The notes: a model not told the origin generated them from the letters alone. A stretch of DNA of 64,000 bases from Azorhizobium sp943371865 (GCF_943371865.1 NZ_CALRWL010000017.1:41157-105156), one strand, 5' to 3'. Positions 34,043 through 44,153 are shown, counted from the stretch's first letter. Numbers and translations are program-made.

Positions 34043-34768
34043 ATGAACACACACGTGTCCCCACAAGATATGGATCGCCGGGAGGCCGCGGGCTTCGCGT
34101 CCCATGCGGCGCCGGATTTCCAGCGCGCCAACCGGCACAGCGCTCGCGTGCGCCTGATCAAGCGCCTGCTTCCGGCTGCCCTCGTCATCGCCCTGGTGCT
34201 GATGATCGCCATTCCCCTGGTGGGCAAGCTGACCATGAAGATGGAGCTGCCGTTCAGCCTCGGCACCTTGAGCCTCAGCGGGACGCGCCTGACCATGGAA
34301 GCGCCGAAGCTGTCCGGCTTTACCGATGATAATCGCGCCTACAACATCACTGCGGAAACCGCGACCCAGGATGTGACGCGACCGGACATCATTGGTCTGA
34401 CCGAGGTGTTCGCGCGGCTGGAACTGGCCAACAAGGGCTGGGCGACGGTGAAGTCCCACTCCGGCACGTTGGACACCAAGACCCAGTTCATTACCCTTTC
34501 CGACGGGGTAGACCTTGCGACCAATGGCGGTTATGCCGGCAAGCTGCAGGATGCGGATGTGGATGTGAAGGCCGGCACGGTCACCACCGATCATCACGCG
34601 GTCCTGACCTATATGGACGGTCGCCTGGTGGCGGACCGCATGCGGATCACCGATCGTGGCAGCCGTGCGCTGTTTGAGGGGAACGTACAATTGGACTTCC
34701 GCCTCGCAAACGTTCCCAAGCCAGAAGCCCCGGCCGCCCCGGCGCCCCAACCTATTGTGAAGCCATGA
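34043..34768 (+). CDS. lptC: LPS export periplasmic-bridge protein LptC
   Basis: 241 residues. Bitopic inner-membrane protein passing LPS from LptB2FG to LptA. A cytoplasmic N-terminus is followed by one membrane helix (LLPAALVIALVLMIAIPLV, about residues 42-60) and a beta-jellyroll: LSGTRLTMEAPKLSGFTDDN, ITAETATQDVTRPDIIGLT, LDTKTQFITLSDGVDL and LFEGNVQLDFRLA. Longer at both ends than E. coli LptC. Its TGA overlaps the lptA ATG (ATGA), so the two are coupled. Confidence 0.92.
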   Translation: MNTHVSPQDMDRREAAGFASHAAPDFQRANRHSARVRLIKRLLPAALVIALVLMIAIPLVGKLTMKMELPFSLGTLSLSGTRLTMEAPKLSGFTDDNRAYNITAETATQDVTRPDIIGLTEVFARLELANKGWATVKSHSGTLDTKTQFITLSDGVDLATNGGYAGKLQDADVDVKAGTVTTDHHAVLTYMDGRLVADRMRITDRGSRALFEGNVQLDFRLANVPKPEAPAAPAPQPIVKP

Positions 34769-35370
34769 GGCGTCTTTCCACCGGCTTTGCCGCCGCCGCT
34801 CTGCTTGCCGCGCTTGGTCTCCAGGCGCTCGCCGCACCGCCGGCGGCCGCCCCCGCTGCCGCGCCCAGCGGCCCGCCCAATGCGCTGCAGGGCTTTGCCC
34901 GCAATCGCGACGAGCCGATCCGCATCAATTCCAACACCCTGGAAGTGCGGGACAAGGAAAAGATCGCGGTGTTCGCCGGCAATGTGGTGGTCACCCAGGG
35001 CGACACCACCCTGCGCAGCCCGCAATTGTTCGTCTATTACGACGGCGACGTGGCCGCCGTGCAGACGGGTGCGCCGTCGGAATCCAGCAAGATCCGCAAG
35101 CTGGAAGCGACAGGGGGTGTCGTGGTCCAGACAAAGGACCAGACCGCCACCGGCGACACCGGCGTCTTCGAGATGAAGACCAACACGGTGACCATGACCG
35201 GCAAGCCCGTCGTTCTGACCCAGGGGCCGAACGTCATCCGTGGCCAGCGGCTGGTGGTGGACCTGACGTCGGGCGTCTCGAAATTCGAGGGCGGCCGCGT
35301 GGAAAGCCTGATCGTTCCTGGCAGCATGAAGCAGGACCCTGCCGCAGCTCCGGCCGCGCCCCGCCGCTGA
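34765..35370 (+). CDS. lptA: LPS transport periplasmic protein LptA
   Basis: 201 residues. Signal peptide LSTGFAAAALLAALGLQALA, then the OstA/LptA jellyroll: PIRINSNTLEVRDKEKIAVF, AGNVVVTQGDTTLRSPQLFV, EATGGVVVQTKDQTATGDTG and KPVVLTQGPNVIRGQRLVVD. LptA forms the periplasmic bridge carrying LPS to LptD. Ala/Pro-rich tail. Coupled to lptC; lptB follows after 157 bp. Confidence 0.94.
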   Translation: MRRLSTGFAAAALLAALGLQALAAPPAAAPAAAPSGPPNALQGFARNRDEPIRINSNTLEVRDKEKIAVFAGNVVVTQGDTTLRSPQLFVYYDGDVAAVQTGAPSESSKIRKLEATGGVVVQTKDQTATGDTGVFEMKTNTVTMTGKPVVLTQGPNVIRGQRLVVDLTSGVSKFEGGRVESLIVPGSMKQDPAAAPAAPRR

Positions 35371-35445
35371 GGCCATTGGCCCAGCGGTCACGCGCGGGCC
35401 GAACCGGCCCGTGCGGCAGCTTGAGCGTCGCTGATACTTTGGTTG

Positions 35446-35461
35446 CGGCCCATTTTTTGCA
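35446..35461 (+). promoter_or_regulatory. Candidate sigma-54 (-24/-12) promoter before lptB-rpoN
   Basis: CGGCCCATTTTTTGCA has GG at 35447-35448 and GC at 35459-35460 with exactly ten bases between, as sigma-54 promoters require, and a TTTGCA -12 element. It lies 67 bp before the lptB start, in the operon that encodes sigma-54 itself. A start would fall near 35472. Confidence 0.45.
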
Positions 35462-35527
35462 TGTTGCATTGCATCAGCGATTTGGAAGGACTAAACCAAA
35501 GCTGGGGGCTGCGAACCGGAGCCCGGG

Positions 35528-36388
<861 letters not shown>

Positions 36389-36452
36389 CAGAGGCGCGCC
36401 GCTTTCCGTCCCTTTGGGCGACGCGGAGTGGGCGCGCAGGAGGGTTTTCGCC

Positions 36453-38006
36453 ATGGCGATGAGCCCAAAGATGGAGTTTCGCCAGAGCCAGTCTCTGGTG
36501 ATGACCCCGCAGCTGATGCAGGCCATCAAGCTGCTGCAGCTCTCCAATCTGGAGCTGGTGGCCTATGTGGAGGCCGAGCTGGAGCGCAATCCGCTGCTGG
36601 AGCGCGCCAGCGAGCCGGACAGCGCCGAGCATGATCTGCCCAGCCCCCATGACGAGCCGCCCGCGCCCATCGACACCGGCGCGCCGGTGTCGGGCGACTG
36701 GCTGGAGACCGACCTCGCACCCACCCGCGAAGCCATCGAGACCCGGCTCGACACCGATCTCGGCAACGTCTTTCCCGATGAAGGACCGGCCGAGCGCCTG
36801 AACACGCCGGGCCAGACCGGCGGCGGCTCCACGGCGGAGTGGGGCGGCGGTGGCGATCGCGGCGAAGACTATAATCCCGAAGCCTTTCTCGCCGCCGAAA
36901 CCACGCTGGCCGATCATCTGGAGGCCCAGTTGGCGGTGGCCGAGCCGGATCCGGTGCGGCGTCTGATCGGGCTCAACCTCATCGGCCTCATTGACGAGAC
37001 CGGCTATTTCTCCGGCGATCTTGACGCGGTGGCCGCCCAGCTCGGGACCACCCGGGCGCAGGTGGAGGATGTGCTGCGGGTGATCCAGACCTTCGAGCCC
37101 TCCGGCGTGGGCGCGCGCTCGCTGTCGGAATGCTTGGCGCTGCAATTGCGTGATCGCAACCGTTGCGATCCGGCGATGCAGGCCCTGCTGGACAATCTGG
37201 AACTGCTCGCCCGCCATGACCGCAATGCCCTGCGCCGCATCTGCGGCGTGGATGCGGAAGACCTGGCGGACATGATCGCCGAGATCCGCCGGCTCGATCC
37301 CAAGCCCGGCCTCGCCTATGGCGGCGGCGTCATTCATCCCCTGGTGCCGGACGTCTTTGTGCGGGAGGCCTCGGATGGCTCCTGGCTGGTGGAGCTGAAC
37401 TCGGACACGCTGCCGCGGGTGCTGGTGAACCAGATGTACCACGCCACGGTCGCCAAGGCGGTGCGCTCGCCGCAGGAGAAGACCTTCCTGGCGGACTGCA
37501 TGCAGTCCGCGTCATGGCTCACCCGCTCCCTGGACCAGCGCGCGCGCACCATCCTGAAGGTGGCCAGCGAGATCGTGCGGCAGCAGGATGCGTTCCTGGT
37601 GCATGGGGTGCGCCACCTGCGGCCGCTGAATCTGCGCACCGTGGCCGACGCCATCGGCATGCATGAATCCACCGTCTCCCGCGTCACCTCCAACAAATAC
37701 ATCTCCACCCCCCGCGGCGTGCTGGAGATGAAGTTCTTCTTCTCCTCCTCCATTGCCTCATCCGGGGGCGGCGAGGCCCATGCGGCGGAGGCCGTGCGTC
37801 ATCGCATCAAGACCCTCATCGAGGCGGAGACCGTGGACGACGTGCTGTCCGACGACACTTTGGTGCAGAAGTTGAAGGAAGACGGCGTCGACATCGCCCG
37901 CCGCACGGTGGCGAAGTATCGCGAGAGCATGAACATCCCCTCGTCGGTGCAGCGCCGGCGGGAGAAGGTGGCGGCCAGGGGCGACGCGGCCGCGGCAGCG
38001 GGTTGA
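36453..38006 (+). CDS. rpoN: RNA polymerase sigma-54 factor
   Basis: 517 residues. Region I: MEFRQSQSLVMTPQLMQAIK and LLQLSNLELVAYVEAELERN. A short acidic region II follows, then the core-binding domain, a helix-turn-helix (LRTVADAIGMHESTVSRVTS, with SNKYISTPRG after it) and the RpoN box ARRTVAKYRESMNIPSSVQR near the end, which reads the -24 element. Directs nitrogen, carbon and other enhancer-dependent genes. The ATG at 36453 follows AGGAGG by eight bases. hpf and ptsN, the usual followers, are absent; a sensor kinase gene comes next. Confidence 0.97.
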   Translation: MAMSPKMEFRQSQSLVMTPQLMQAIKLLQLSNLELVAYVEAELERNPLLERASEPDSAEHDLPSPHDEPPAPIDTGAPVSGDWLETDLAPTREAIETRLDTDLGNVFPDEGPAERLNTPGQTGGGSTAEWGGGGDRGEDYNPEAFLAAETTLADHLEAQLAVAEPDPVRRLIGLNLIGLIDETGYFSGDLDAVAAQLGTTRAQVEDVLRVIQTFEPSGVGARSLSECLALQLRDRNRCDPAMQALLDNLELLARHDRNALRRICGVDAEDLADMIAEIRRLDPKPGLAYGGGVIHPLVPDVFVREASDGSWLVELNSDTLPRVLVNQMYHATVAKAVRSPQEKTFLADCMQSASWLTRSLDQRARTILKVASEIVRQQDAFLVHGVRHLRPLNLRTVADAIGMHESTVSRVTSNKYISTPRGVLEMKFFFSSSIASSGGGEAHAAEAVRHRIKTLIEAETVDDVLSDDTLVQKLKEDGVDIARRTVAKYRESMNIPSSVQRRREKVAARGDAAAAAG

Positions 38007-38161
38007 CGCGGCACGGGCAAAGGCCCGCTTCGTACAAGGGATGAGCGGTTCGTCCGCACCCAATGCTGGACAAGGCGCCTGGTCCCTGTTGAGCTTGCAT
38101 CCCACAGATGCGCCCGCGCATGCCGGTTGCCACGGCAGACAGAACGGGCGGAAGGGAGGAC

Positions 38162-41100
38162 ATGCTTCAAGCTTGGGTCGTCATCATCCTTGCGTTCGCC
38201 TATATCGGCTCCCTGTTTGCCGTGGCGAGCTTCGGGGATCGTTTGCGCCTGGGCCGGACGCTGTCCGCCTCGCGTCCGCTCATCTACTCGCTCTCGCTGG
38301 CGGTCTATTGCACCTCCTGGACCTTCTACGGCTCGGTGGGCCTGTCCACGGCGCAGGGCTTCGACTTTCTCACTATCTATCTCGGCCCGGTGATCGTCAT
38401 TGCCGTGGGGACGCCCGTGCTCATGCGCGTGGTGCGGCTGGCCAAAGCCCATAACATCACCTCCATCGCCGATTTCATCGCCGCCCGCTACGGCAAGCAC
38501 CAGGGCATCGCCGCGCTGGTGGCGCTGGTGGCTGTGGTGGGGTCGATCCCCTACATCTCACTGCAATTGAAGGCCGTGTCCGCGTCCCTGCTGGCGGTGC
38601 TGGGCCATCTGGCGGGCGAGCCGGTGCAATTGCCGGTGGGCGGGGACATGGCCCTGTTCGTGGCGTTTGCCATGGCGGTGTTCGCGGTGCTGTTCGGCAC
38701 CCGGCACACGGACGCCACCGAGCACCAGAACGGCCTGATGCTGGCGGTCGCGACCGAGTCCCTGGTCAAGCTGGTGGCGTTCCTGACCGTGGGCGCCCTC
38801 GTCACCTTCATCATCTTCGACGGCCCGGTCTCCCTCTGGCATGCGGCGCAGGAGGCCGGCGTCACCAAGCCGTTCGAGCGCGGGATCAGCCTGGAAAACT
38901 GGGTGACCATGACCGTGCTCTCGGCGGGCGCCTTCGTGTTGTTGCCGCGTCAGTTCCATGTGGCGGTGGTGGAGAACAAGAGCGAGGCGGAAATCCGCCG
39001 GGCCCGCTGGCTGTTCCCGCTCTATCTCATCCTCATCAATCTGTTCGTGGTGCCGCTGGCCCTGGCGGGCATGACGTTGTTCCCGCTCTCCACCGTCGAC
39101 AGCGATGTCTATGTGCTGGCCGTGCCGCTGGCGGCCGGTTTCGAAAGCTTCGCGTTGCTGGCCTTCATCGGCGGCCTGTCGGCGGCGACCGCCATGGTGA
39201 TCGTGGAATCCGTGGCGCTGGCCATCATGGTTTCGAATGACCTGGTGGTGCCCATGCTGCTGCGGCGCCGGGCCCGCCAGCCCGCCGATGGCCCCACCAC
39301 CTTGCACGACATGTCGGAAACCCTGCTGCTGGTGCGCCGGGTGGCCATCTTCGTCATCATGCTGCTGGCTTATCTGTACTATCGCACCACGGGTGAGGTG
39401 CAGTTGGCGCAGATCGGCCTGTTGTCCTTCGCCGCCATTGCCCAGGTGGGGCCGGCATTCGCCGCCGGTCTGCTGTGGCAGCGGGCGACGGCCAAGGGGG
39501 CGGTGACCGGCATCCTGGTGGGCGTTGCGGTCTGGGCCTACACCTTGATGGTGCCGAGCCTGGCGGACGCCGGGCTGGTATCGCAGGACTTCCTGCTGGC
39601 GGGTCCATTCGGGTTGAGCTGGCTGCGGCCGGAGGGACTGTTCGGCCTGGAGGCCGGGCCGCTCGCCCATGGGGTGGCCTGGAGTCTGGGCCTCAATACC
39701 CTCAGCCTCCTGGTGGTGTCCTTCCTGACCCGTCCCAGCGACATCGAGCGGGTGCAGGCGAGCCTGTTCGTGGCGACCGATCAGGCCATGGTGCGCCCGG
39801 CGTTCCGGCGGTGGCGCTCGTCGGTCAGTACGGAAGAACTGATCGTCACCGTGGCGCGCTATCTGGGCGACGAGCGGGCGCGGACCGCCTTTACCGCGTT
39901 CGCGGCGGCGGAGGGCATCCGGCTCGACCCGCTGCGGGAGGCGGACGCCCATCTGGTGCGGTTCGCGGAACATCTCCTGGCCTCGGCCATTGGAGCTGCC
40001 TCCTCGCGGCTGGTGCTTTCCCTGCTGCTGCGCAAGCGCACGGTCTCCACCAAGGCGGCGTTGCAACTGCTGGATGATGCGTCCGCCGCCATCCAATACA
40101 ATCGCGACCTGCTGCAAAATGCCATCGACCATGTGGGCCAAGGCATTGCGGTGTTCGACAAGGAAGCGCGGCTGGTGTGCTGGAACCGCAGCTTCGGTGC
40201 CATGCTGGACCTGCCGCCGGAGTGCTATGCCCTCGGCATTCCCCTGGCGGATATCCTGGCGAATGCGCCGCCGGATGCGCCCTCCGACCTCGACAATGCC
40301 GCCCGTGCCGCCCGCTATACCGCGGCCAGCGGTGCGGTGCTGGAGCGGCTCAGCCAGCGCGGCGCGGTGATCGAAGTGCGCTCCGATCCCATGCCCGACG
40401 GCGGCTCGGTGGTGACCTACACCGACATCACCGCCTCGGTGGAGGCCGAGACCGCGCTGGAGCGGGCCAATGAGACCCTGGAGCGGCGGGTGCGCGAGCG
40501 CACCGAAGAATTGGAGCGCCTCAACCGCGCCCTGGAAAAGGCCCGCGCGGACGCCGAGGAGGCCAATCTCTCCAAGACCCGCTTCCTGGCCGCCGCCAGC
40601 CACGACATTCTCCAGCCGCTCAATGCCGCCCGCCTCTATGTGACCAGCCTGGTGGAACGCGCCCAGGGGGCCGATGGCGCGCGTCTGGCGGGCAATATCG
40701 ATGCGTCCCTGGAGGCGGTGGAAGAGATTCTGGTGGCCCTGCTGGACATCTCGCGGCTGGACAGCGGCGTGCTGCGCCCGGAGGTCGCCCCGTTCCGGCT
40801 GGATGAGGTGCTCAAGCAGCTGGAATTGGAGTTTGCGCCTCTGGCACAGGAGAAGAAGCTCGACCTGCGCTTCGTGCCCTGTGGCCTGACCGTGCGCTCG
40901 GACCGGCGGCTGCTGCGCCGGCTGTTGCAGAACCTGATCTCCAATGCGGTGAAATACACCCCTAAGGGCCGCGTTCTGGTGGGCTGCCGCCGGCACCGCG
41001 GCAAAGTGATGGTGGAGGTGATCGACACCGGCGTCGGCATTCCCCGCTCCAAGCACAAGGTGGTGTTTCAGGAGTTCCAGCGCCTGGACCAGGGGGCACG

Positions 41101-41668
41101 GGAGGCGCGGGGGCTGGGCCTTGGCCTGTCCATCGTGGAGCGCATCGCCCGGGTGCTGGAACATCCGGTGACGCTGCGCTCCGCCGCCGGGCGGGGCTCA
41201 GTGTTCGCGGTGGAGCTTCCGGTCGCCGTTCCCTTGCCGCAGGAAAGCACGCAGCCGGCGGCGCCGCCGCGCAGCCTCGCCCCGCTGGTGGGCCTCACCA
41301 TCCTGGCCATCGACAATGAGCCGGCGATCCTGGACGGGATGGAACTGCTGCTGTCCGGCTGGGGCTGCCGGGTCATCAAGGCCGCCGATGTGGCGTCCGC
41401 GCTGGAGGGCGTGCATGCCGCCAAGGTTCAGCCGGATTTCGTGCTGGTGGACTATCATCTGGATGCCGGCCACGGCATCGAGGCGGTGATGGCCTTGCGC
41501 TGGAAGCTGGGCCGGCTGCCCGCCGCGCTCATCACCGCCGACCGCAGCCGGAAGGTGCGCGATGCGGCGCGGGCGGCGGAAATGACCGTGTTGCACAAGC
41601 CGCTGAAACCGGCGGCCTTGCGCGCGCTGCTGGCGCAATCGCGATTGTCGCGCAACGCCGCGGAATAG
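38162..41668 (+). CDS. Transporter-fused hybrid histidine kinase (SSS-PAS-HisKA-HATPase-REC)
   Basis: 1168 residues. The N-terminal half (about 1-540) is a sodium/solute-symporter module with some twelve hydrophobic helices (NITSIADFIAARYGKHQGIA, SIPYISLQLKAVSASLLAVL). Then come a PAS domain (about 635-760), a coiled coil, HisKA with ASHDILQPLNAARLY (phospho-His near 814), HATPase boxes (LISNAVKYTPKGRV, DTGVGIPRSKHK, GLGLGLSIVERI) and a C-terminal receiver with FVLVDYHLDAGHG (Asp near 1097). This layout is that of NahK/CrbS-type sensors of carbon sources such as acetate. No response-regulator gene is adjacent. The ATG at 38162 follows GGGAGG. Confidence 0.93.
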   Translation: MLQAWVVIILAFAYIGSLFAVASFGDRLRLGRTLSASRPLIYSLSLAVYCTSWTFYGSVGLSTAQGFDFLTIYLGPVIVIAVGTPVLMRVVRLAKAHNITSIADFIAARYGKHQGIAALVALVAVVGSIPYISLQLKAVSASLLAVLGHLAGEPVQLPVGGDMALFVAFAMAVFAVLFGTRHTDATEHQNGLMLAVATESLVKLVAFLTVGALVTFIIFDGPVSLWHAAQEAGVTKPFERGISLENWVTMTVLSAGAFVLLPRQFHVAVVENKSEAEIRRARWLFPLYLILINLFVVPLALAGMTLFPLSTVDSDVYVLAVPLAAGFESFALLAFIGGLSAATAMVIVESVALAIMVSNDLVVPMLLRRRARQPADGPTTLHDMSETLLLVRRVAIFVIMLLAYLYYRTTGEVQLAQIGLLSFAAIAQVGPAFAAGLLWQRATAKGAVTGILVGVAVWAYTLMVPSLADAGLVSQDFLLAGPFGLSWLRPEGLFGLEAGPLAHGVAWSLGLNTLSLLVVSFLTRPSDIERVQASLFVATDQAMVRPAFRRWRSSVSTEELIVTVARYLGDERARTAFTAFAAAEGIRLDPLREADAHLVRFAEHLLASAIGAASSRLVLSLLLRKRTVSTKAALQLLDDASAAIQYNRDLLQNAIDHVGQGIAVFDKEARLVCWNRSFGAMLDLPPECYALGIPLADILANAPPDAPSDLDNAARAARYTAASGAVLERLSQRGAVIEVRSDPMPDGGSVVTYTDITASVEAETALERANETLERRVRERTEELERLNRALEKARADAEEANLSKTRFLAAASHDILQPLNAARLYVTSLVERAQGADGARLAGNIDASLEAVEEILVALLDISRLDSGVLRPEVAPFRLDEVLKQLELEFAPLAQEKKLDLRFVPCGLTVRSDRRLLRRLLQNLISNAVKYTPKGRVLVGCRRHRGKVMVEVIDTGVGIPRSKHKVVFQEFQRLDQGAREARGLGLGLSIVERIARVLEHPVTLRSAAGRGSVFAVELPVAVPLPQESTQPAAPPRSLAPLVGLTILAIDNEPAILDGMELLLSGWGCRVIKAADVASALEGVHAAKVQPDFVLVDYHLDAGHGIEAVMALRWKLGRLPAALITADRSRKVRDAARAAEMTVLHKPLKPAALRALLAQSRLSRNAAE

Positions 41669-41692
41669 TGGGGTCATCCCCATATTCCCGCC

Positions 41693-41712
41693 TGTTCCAC
41701 ACAGGTGGAACA
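41693..41712 (+). terminator. Perfect inverted repeat after the hybrid kinase gene
   Basis: TGTTCCAC (41693-41700), loop ACAG, GTGGAACA (41705-41712), 24 bases after the kinase stop. No T-run beyond CCTTT. It could be a terminator or an operator for the small gene at 41891. Confidence 0.4.
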
Positions 41713-41890
41713 TTGCCTTTGGATGATCCTGCTTCCTCCGCTTCCTCGCCCCATTCGTGCCCCGTTCCGCAGGCTTTATTGAACCTGCGCGATGAGGGGC
41801 TGTCTTCGAAGCTTCATCATTGGATCGCGCCAAGAAGACCAGAGACTTTCGACGCCATTAAACGGGTCGTTAACTTTTGCGGAGATGGCC

Positions 41891-42115
41891 ATGACATTTA
41901 CCATTAATGTGCCGGTCTTTCCGATGCGGAAGGAAATCGAAGCCCGTAAGGCCCGCAAAGGGCTTTGCTTCCTGTTCGCGCTGCCGGGCCTGCCGAAGGG
42001 CGATACGCGCCGGACCCGCGATGCCGCCGGCTTCCTGGAAATGGAAATGCTGCCGCTGGACGAACTGGAAGGTGTTCGGCGTCCCGTAAAGAAACATCGC
42101 AAGCGTTCGATGTAA
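41891..42115 (+). CDS. Small basic protein of unknown function, 74 residues
   Basis: Not recognised. MTFTINVPVFPMRKEIEARK opens it; the middle is LCFLFALPGLPKGDTRRTRD, and the end is very basic (RRPVKKHRKRSM). The ATG at 41891 follows GGAGA by six bases, and codons keep the strong G/C third-position bias of the genome, so it is probably real although the flanks are AT-rich. It stands alone between the hybrid kinase and the CPBP pair. Confidence 0.6.
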   Translation: MTFTINVPVFPMRKEIEARKARKGLCFLFALPGLPKGDTRRTRDAAGFLEMEMLPLDELEGVRRPVKKHRKRSM

Positions 42116-42439
42116 GAGGTCGATTTTCGCGTTTCTTTATTCAAGTGATATTGTCAATTCGGCCGATGTGAATAATTATAACCGTATTGGGCTGATGCGT
42201 GGCCGGGGGCTCATGCAAATATCTGCTTCTCTATGCGGTTATCATTTCGCCGTACCGAGCATTGAACGTCTTGGCTGTTGGGGGCTAATCCGACTGCCTG
42301 TGGCGGATGTCGCGCGGGGCGGCGCATGTTCGCATCGTCCCAGCTTTCGCCGGTGCAGCAACCCGCGGGCCACCGGATTTCAGAACCTGATCCCCTGTTT
42401 GCAGGGCCCGACCGCCCGCTGTTCCGTGCCTGTCCGGCC
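42116..42439. other. AT-richer spacer before the CPBP genes
   Basis: 324 bp, notably AT-rich at 42121-42182. TTGTCA (42151-42156) and TATAAC (42177-42182) look like promoter hexamers but are 20 bp apart, too far for a good sigma-70 promoter. The rest shows no domain-bearing frame, tRNA or strong hairpin. In the CPBP frame the reading stays open upstream to 42278, so an earlier start of that gene is possible. Confidence 0.4.
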
Positions 42440-43204
42440 ATGAGCGCGAATGAGGGGCTGGCGCTGAACTCTCCCGCGCGGATTGCATTCGCGCGTCGTG
42501 GCCCGATCCATGCGCTCGGTCTGGCACTGATCTGGCTCATCGTTGCCTTCATGCTGGCGACCATCAGCGCCACTGCCACCTTCTTTCTGCGCCAGCTTGC
42601 GGGCGACCGCTTCAACGAGGGGGTGTCCTCTCCCTGGCTGTATCTGGTCAGCTTGGTGGTCTTCAGCCTCGTCCTGCTCGGCGTCAGCCTGCATATGGCG
42701 CGGGTGCTCGGAAACGGTGACGCCGCAGCGGCGCTTGGCCAAAAAAACCTGCGACGTCCCTGGCTGATACTGGCAATTACCGTGGCCATGATGGTCGCCG
42801 CTGAGGCCGTCACCTGGCTGTTCGAGCGGTCTGAAACCCGCGCCTTGCACCATTTGCTGTTCGAGCATCCCGAGATTTGGGGCGTGCCCATCCGGCGCTG
42901 GCTGTTTCCGGTTTGCCTTGGACTTGTAACAATCATCGTCGCCCCGGTCGCCGAGGAACTGTTCTTCCGCGGCTGGCTTTGGGAGGAGCTGCGCCGGAGC
43001 TGGGGGCGCCCAGCCGTAGCGCTCGCCACCGGCCTGCTGTTTCTTCTCGCCCATGGTATGGGAGGCTTTGTCATCCTGGTATGCGCCGTGCCGGGGGCGG
43101 TCGGGCTGTCCTTCGTCCGCGCTATGGACGGCAGCGTGCGGGCGTCGCTGCTGTGCCATGTGCTCTATAATGCCGGCGCGTTCGCCTATGCCTATCTGGA
43201 TTGA
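42440..43204 (+). CDS. CPBP-family intramembrane protease, copy 1
   Basis: 254 residues with about seven membrane helices. CPBP (Rce1/Abi) motifs are intact: EELFFRGWLWEELRR (EExxxR), then LLFLLAHGMGGF and a C-terminal ASLLCHVLYNAGAF (HxxxN-like). Such membrane glutamyl proteases act in prenyl-protein processing in eukaryotes and in peptide maturation, immunity or signalling in bacteria. The start at 42440 was chosen by matching MSANE..ARIAFARRGPIHAL to the MSVND..ARLPFTRRGPFHAL start of the next gene. Paralogous to that gene and co-directional. Confidence 0.85.
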   Translation: MSANEGLALNSPARIAFARRGPIHALGLALIWLIVAFMLATISATATFFLRQLAGDRFNEGVSSPWLYLVSLVVFSLVLLGVSLHMARVLGNGDAAAALGQKNLRRPWLILAITVAMMVAAEAVTWLFERSETRALHHLLFEHPEIWGVPIRRWLFPVCLGLVTIIVAPVAEELFFRGWLWEELRRSWGRPAVALATGLLFLLAHGMGGFVILVCAVPGAVGLSFVRAMDGSVRASLLCHVLYNAGAFAYAYLD

Positions 43205-43273
43205 GTGCCTCACGCCGCCCATCGCCGTGCGAGCCGCTACCATCTCCCATCCTTCGTCCCTGTGGGTATGGCC

Positions 43274-44053
43274 ATGAGTGTGAACGACGCAGTCCCCGCG
43301 GAGCGCCCGGCGCGGTTGCCCTTCACGCGGCGCGGCCCGTTCCACGCGCTGGTGGTCATGGTCGGGTGGCTGCTGGTGTCCGCTGTGGCCGTCGTGCTGG
43401 GCACGGTGGCGGGATTGGTGGTCATGCAGGCGGACCCCGATGACGTGCGATCCTTGGGGTTCGACTATCCGTGGGTCGTGACCAACGCCCTTGCCATCTC
43501 CGCCATCACCTTGATCCTCGCCAGCCTGCATATGGGGTTCGTGGTGGGCGAGGGCGACCGTCGCGCCGGATTGGGCAACGTGCCGATTCAGCGCCCCGGT
43601 CTCATGCTGGGCCTCGCCCTTTCCGCCACCGTCATGACCTGGGCGACGGCGAGTCTATTGGGGGCCACCGACCCGCTGAACCTGACCGGCGTGCTTGAAA
43701 GCGCAGGGGCTGACGTGGCGCCGGCCTGGCCATGGCTGCTGCCGGTCTGCAATGCCGTGATCCTGGTGATCCTGGTTCCGCTGGGAGACGAGTTGTTCTT
43801 ACGTGGGTGGTTGTGGGTGACACTCCGCCGTGTCTGGTCGGTTCCGGTGGTCATTGCGGCAACAGCCTTGCCGTTCTGGTTGCTCCATCCCGACGCCCAA
43901 TGGCGTTATCTTGTGGCCCTGATCCCCTCCACCCTCGCATTCTCCCTGGTGCGCCATTACTGCGGCAGCGTTCGCGCTTCGGTGGCGGCCCACGTGATTC
44001 ACCACGCCATTTCCGTCGCTCTGATTTTTGCCCTCATGGCGCTCGGGGACTAG
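43274..44053 (+). CDS. CPBP-family intramembrane protease-like protein, copy 2 (altered motif)
   Basis: 259 residues, with the same layout as the upstream paralogue. Motif 1 reads GDELFLRGWLWVTLRR, so the first catalytic Glu of EExxxR is Asp. The middle His region is LLHPDAQW, and the last motif is ASVAAHVIHHAIS. It may have changed or lost activity. Begins 70 bp after copy 1; starts at 43274 or 43268. Confidence 0.82.
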   Translation: MSVNDAVPAERPARLPFTRRGPFHALVVMVGWLLVSAVAVVLGTVAGLVVMQADPDDVRSLGFDYPWVVTNALAISAITLILASLHMGFVVGEGDRRAGLGNVPIQRPGLMLGLALSATVMTWATASLLGATDPLNLTGVLESAGADVAPAWPWLLPVCNAVILVILVPLGDELFLRGWLWVTLRRVWSVPVVIAATALPFWLLHPDAQWRYLVALIPSTLAFSLVRHYCGSVRASVAAHVIHHAISVALIFALMALGD

Positions 44054-44153
44054 GCAAGCCCATGGAGGCCCCCGCGCCACTCCGCCGCGCCGCGTGGCGT
44101 CTTCCGGCAAGGTCCGATAAGGTCGCGCCGAAACGATCCGCCGGGACCCCGCC

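Noticed and set aside
38558..41164. 868-codon minus-strand open frame
   Set aside because: Antisense shadow of the hybrid kinase; His/Gln/Arg-rich with no domain.
41858..41874. TTAA..GTTAAC pair resembling a CtrA site before the 74-residue gene
   Set aside because: The two halves are eight bases apart; the CtrA consensus needs seven.
42151..42182. TTGTCA and TATAAC as a sigma-70 promoter
   Set aside because: Spacing of 20 bp is outside the working range; kept only as a note in the spacer entry.
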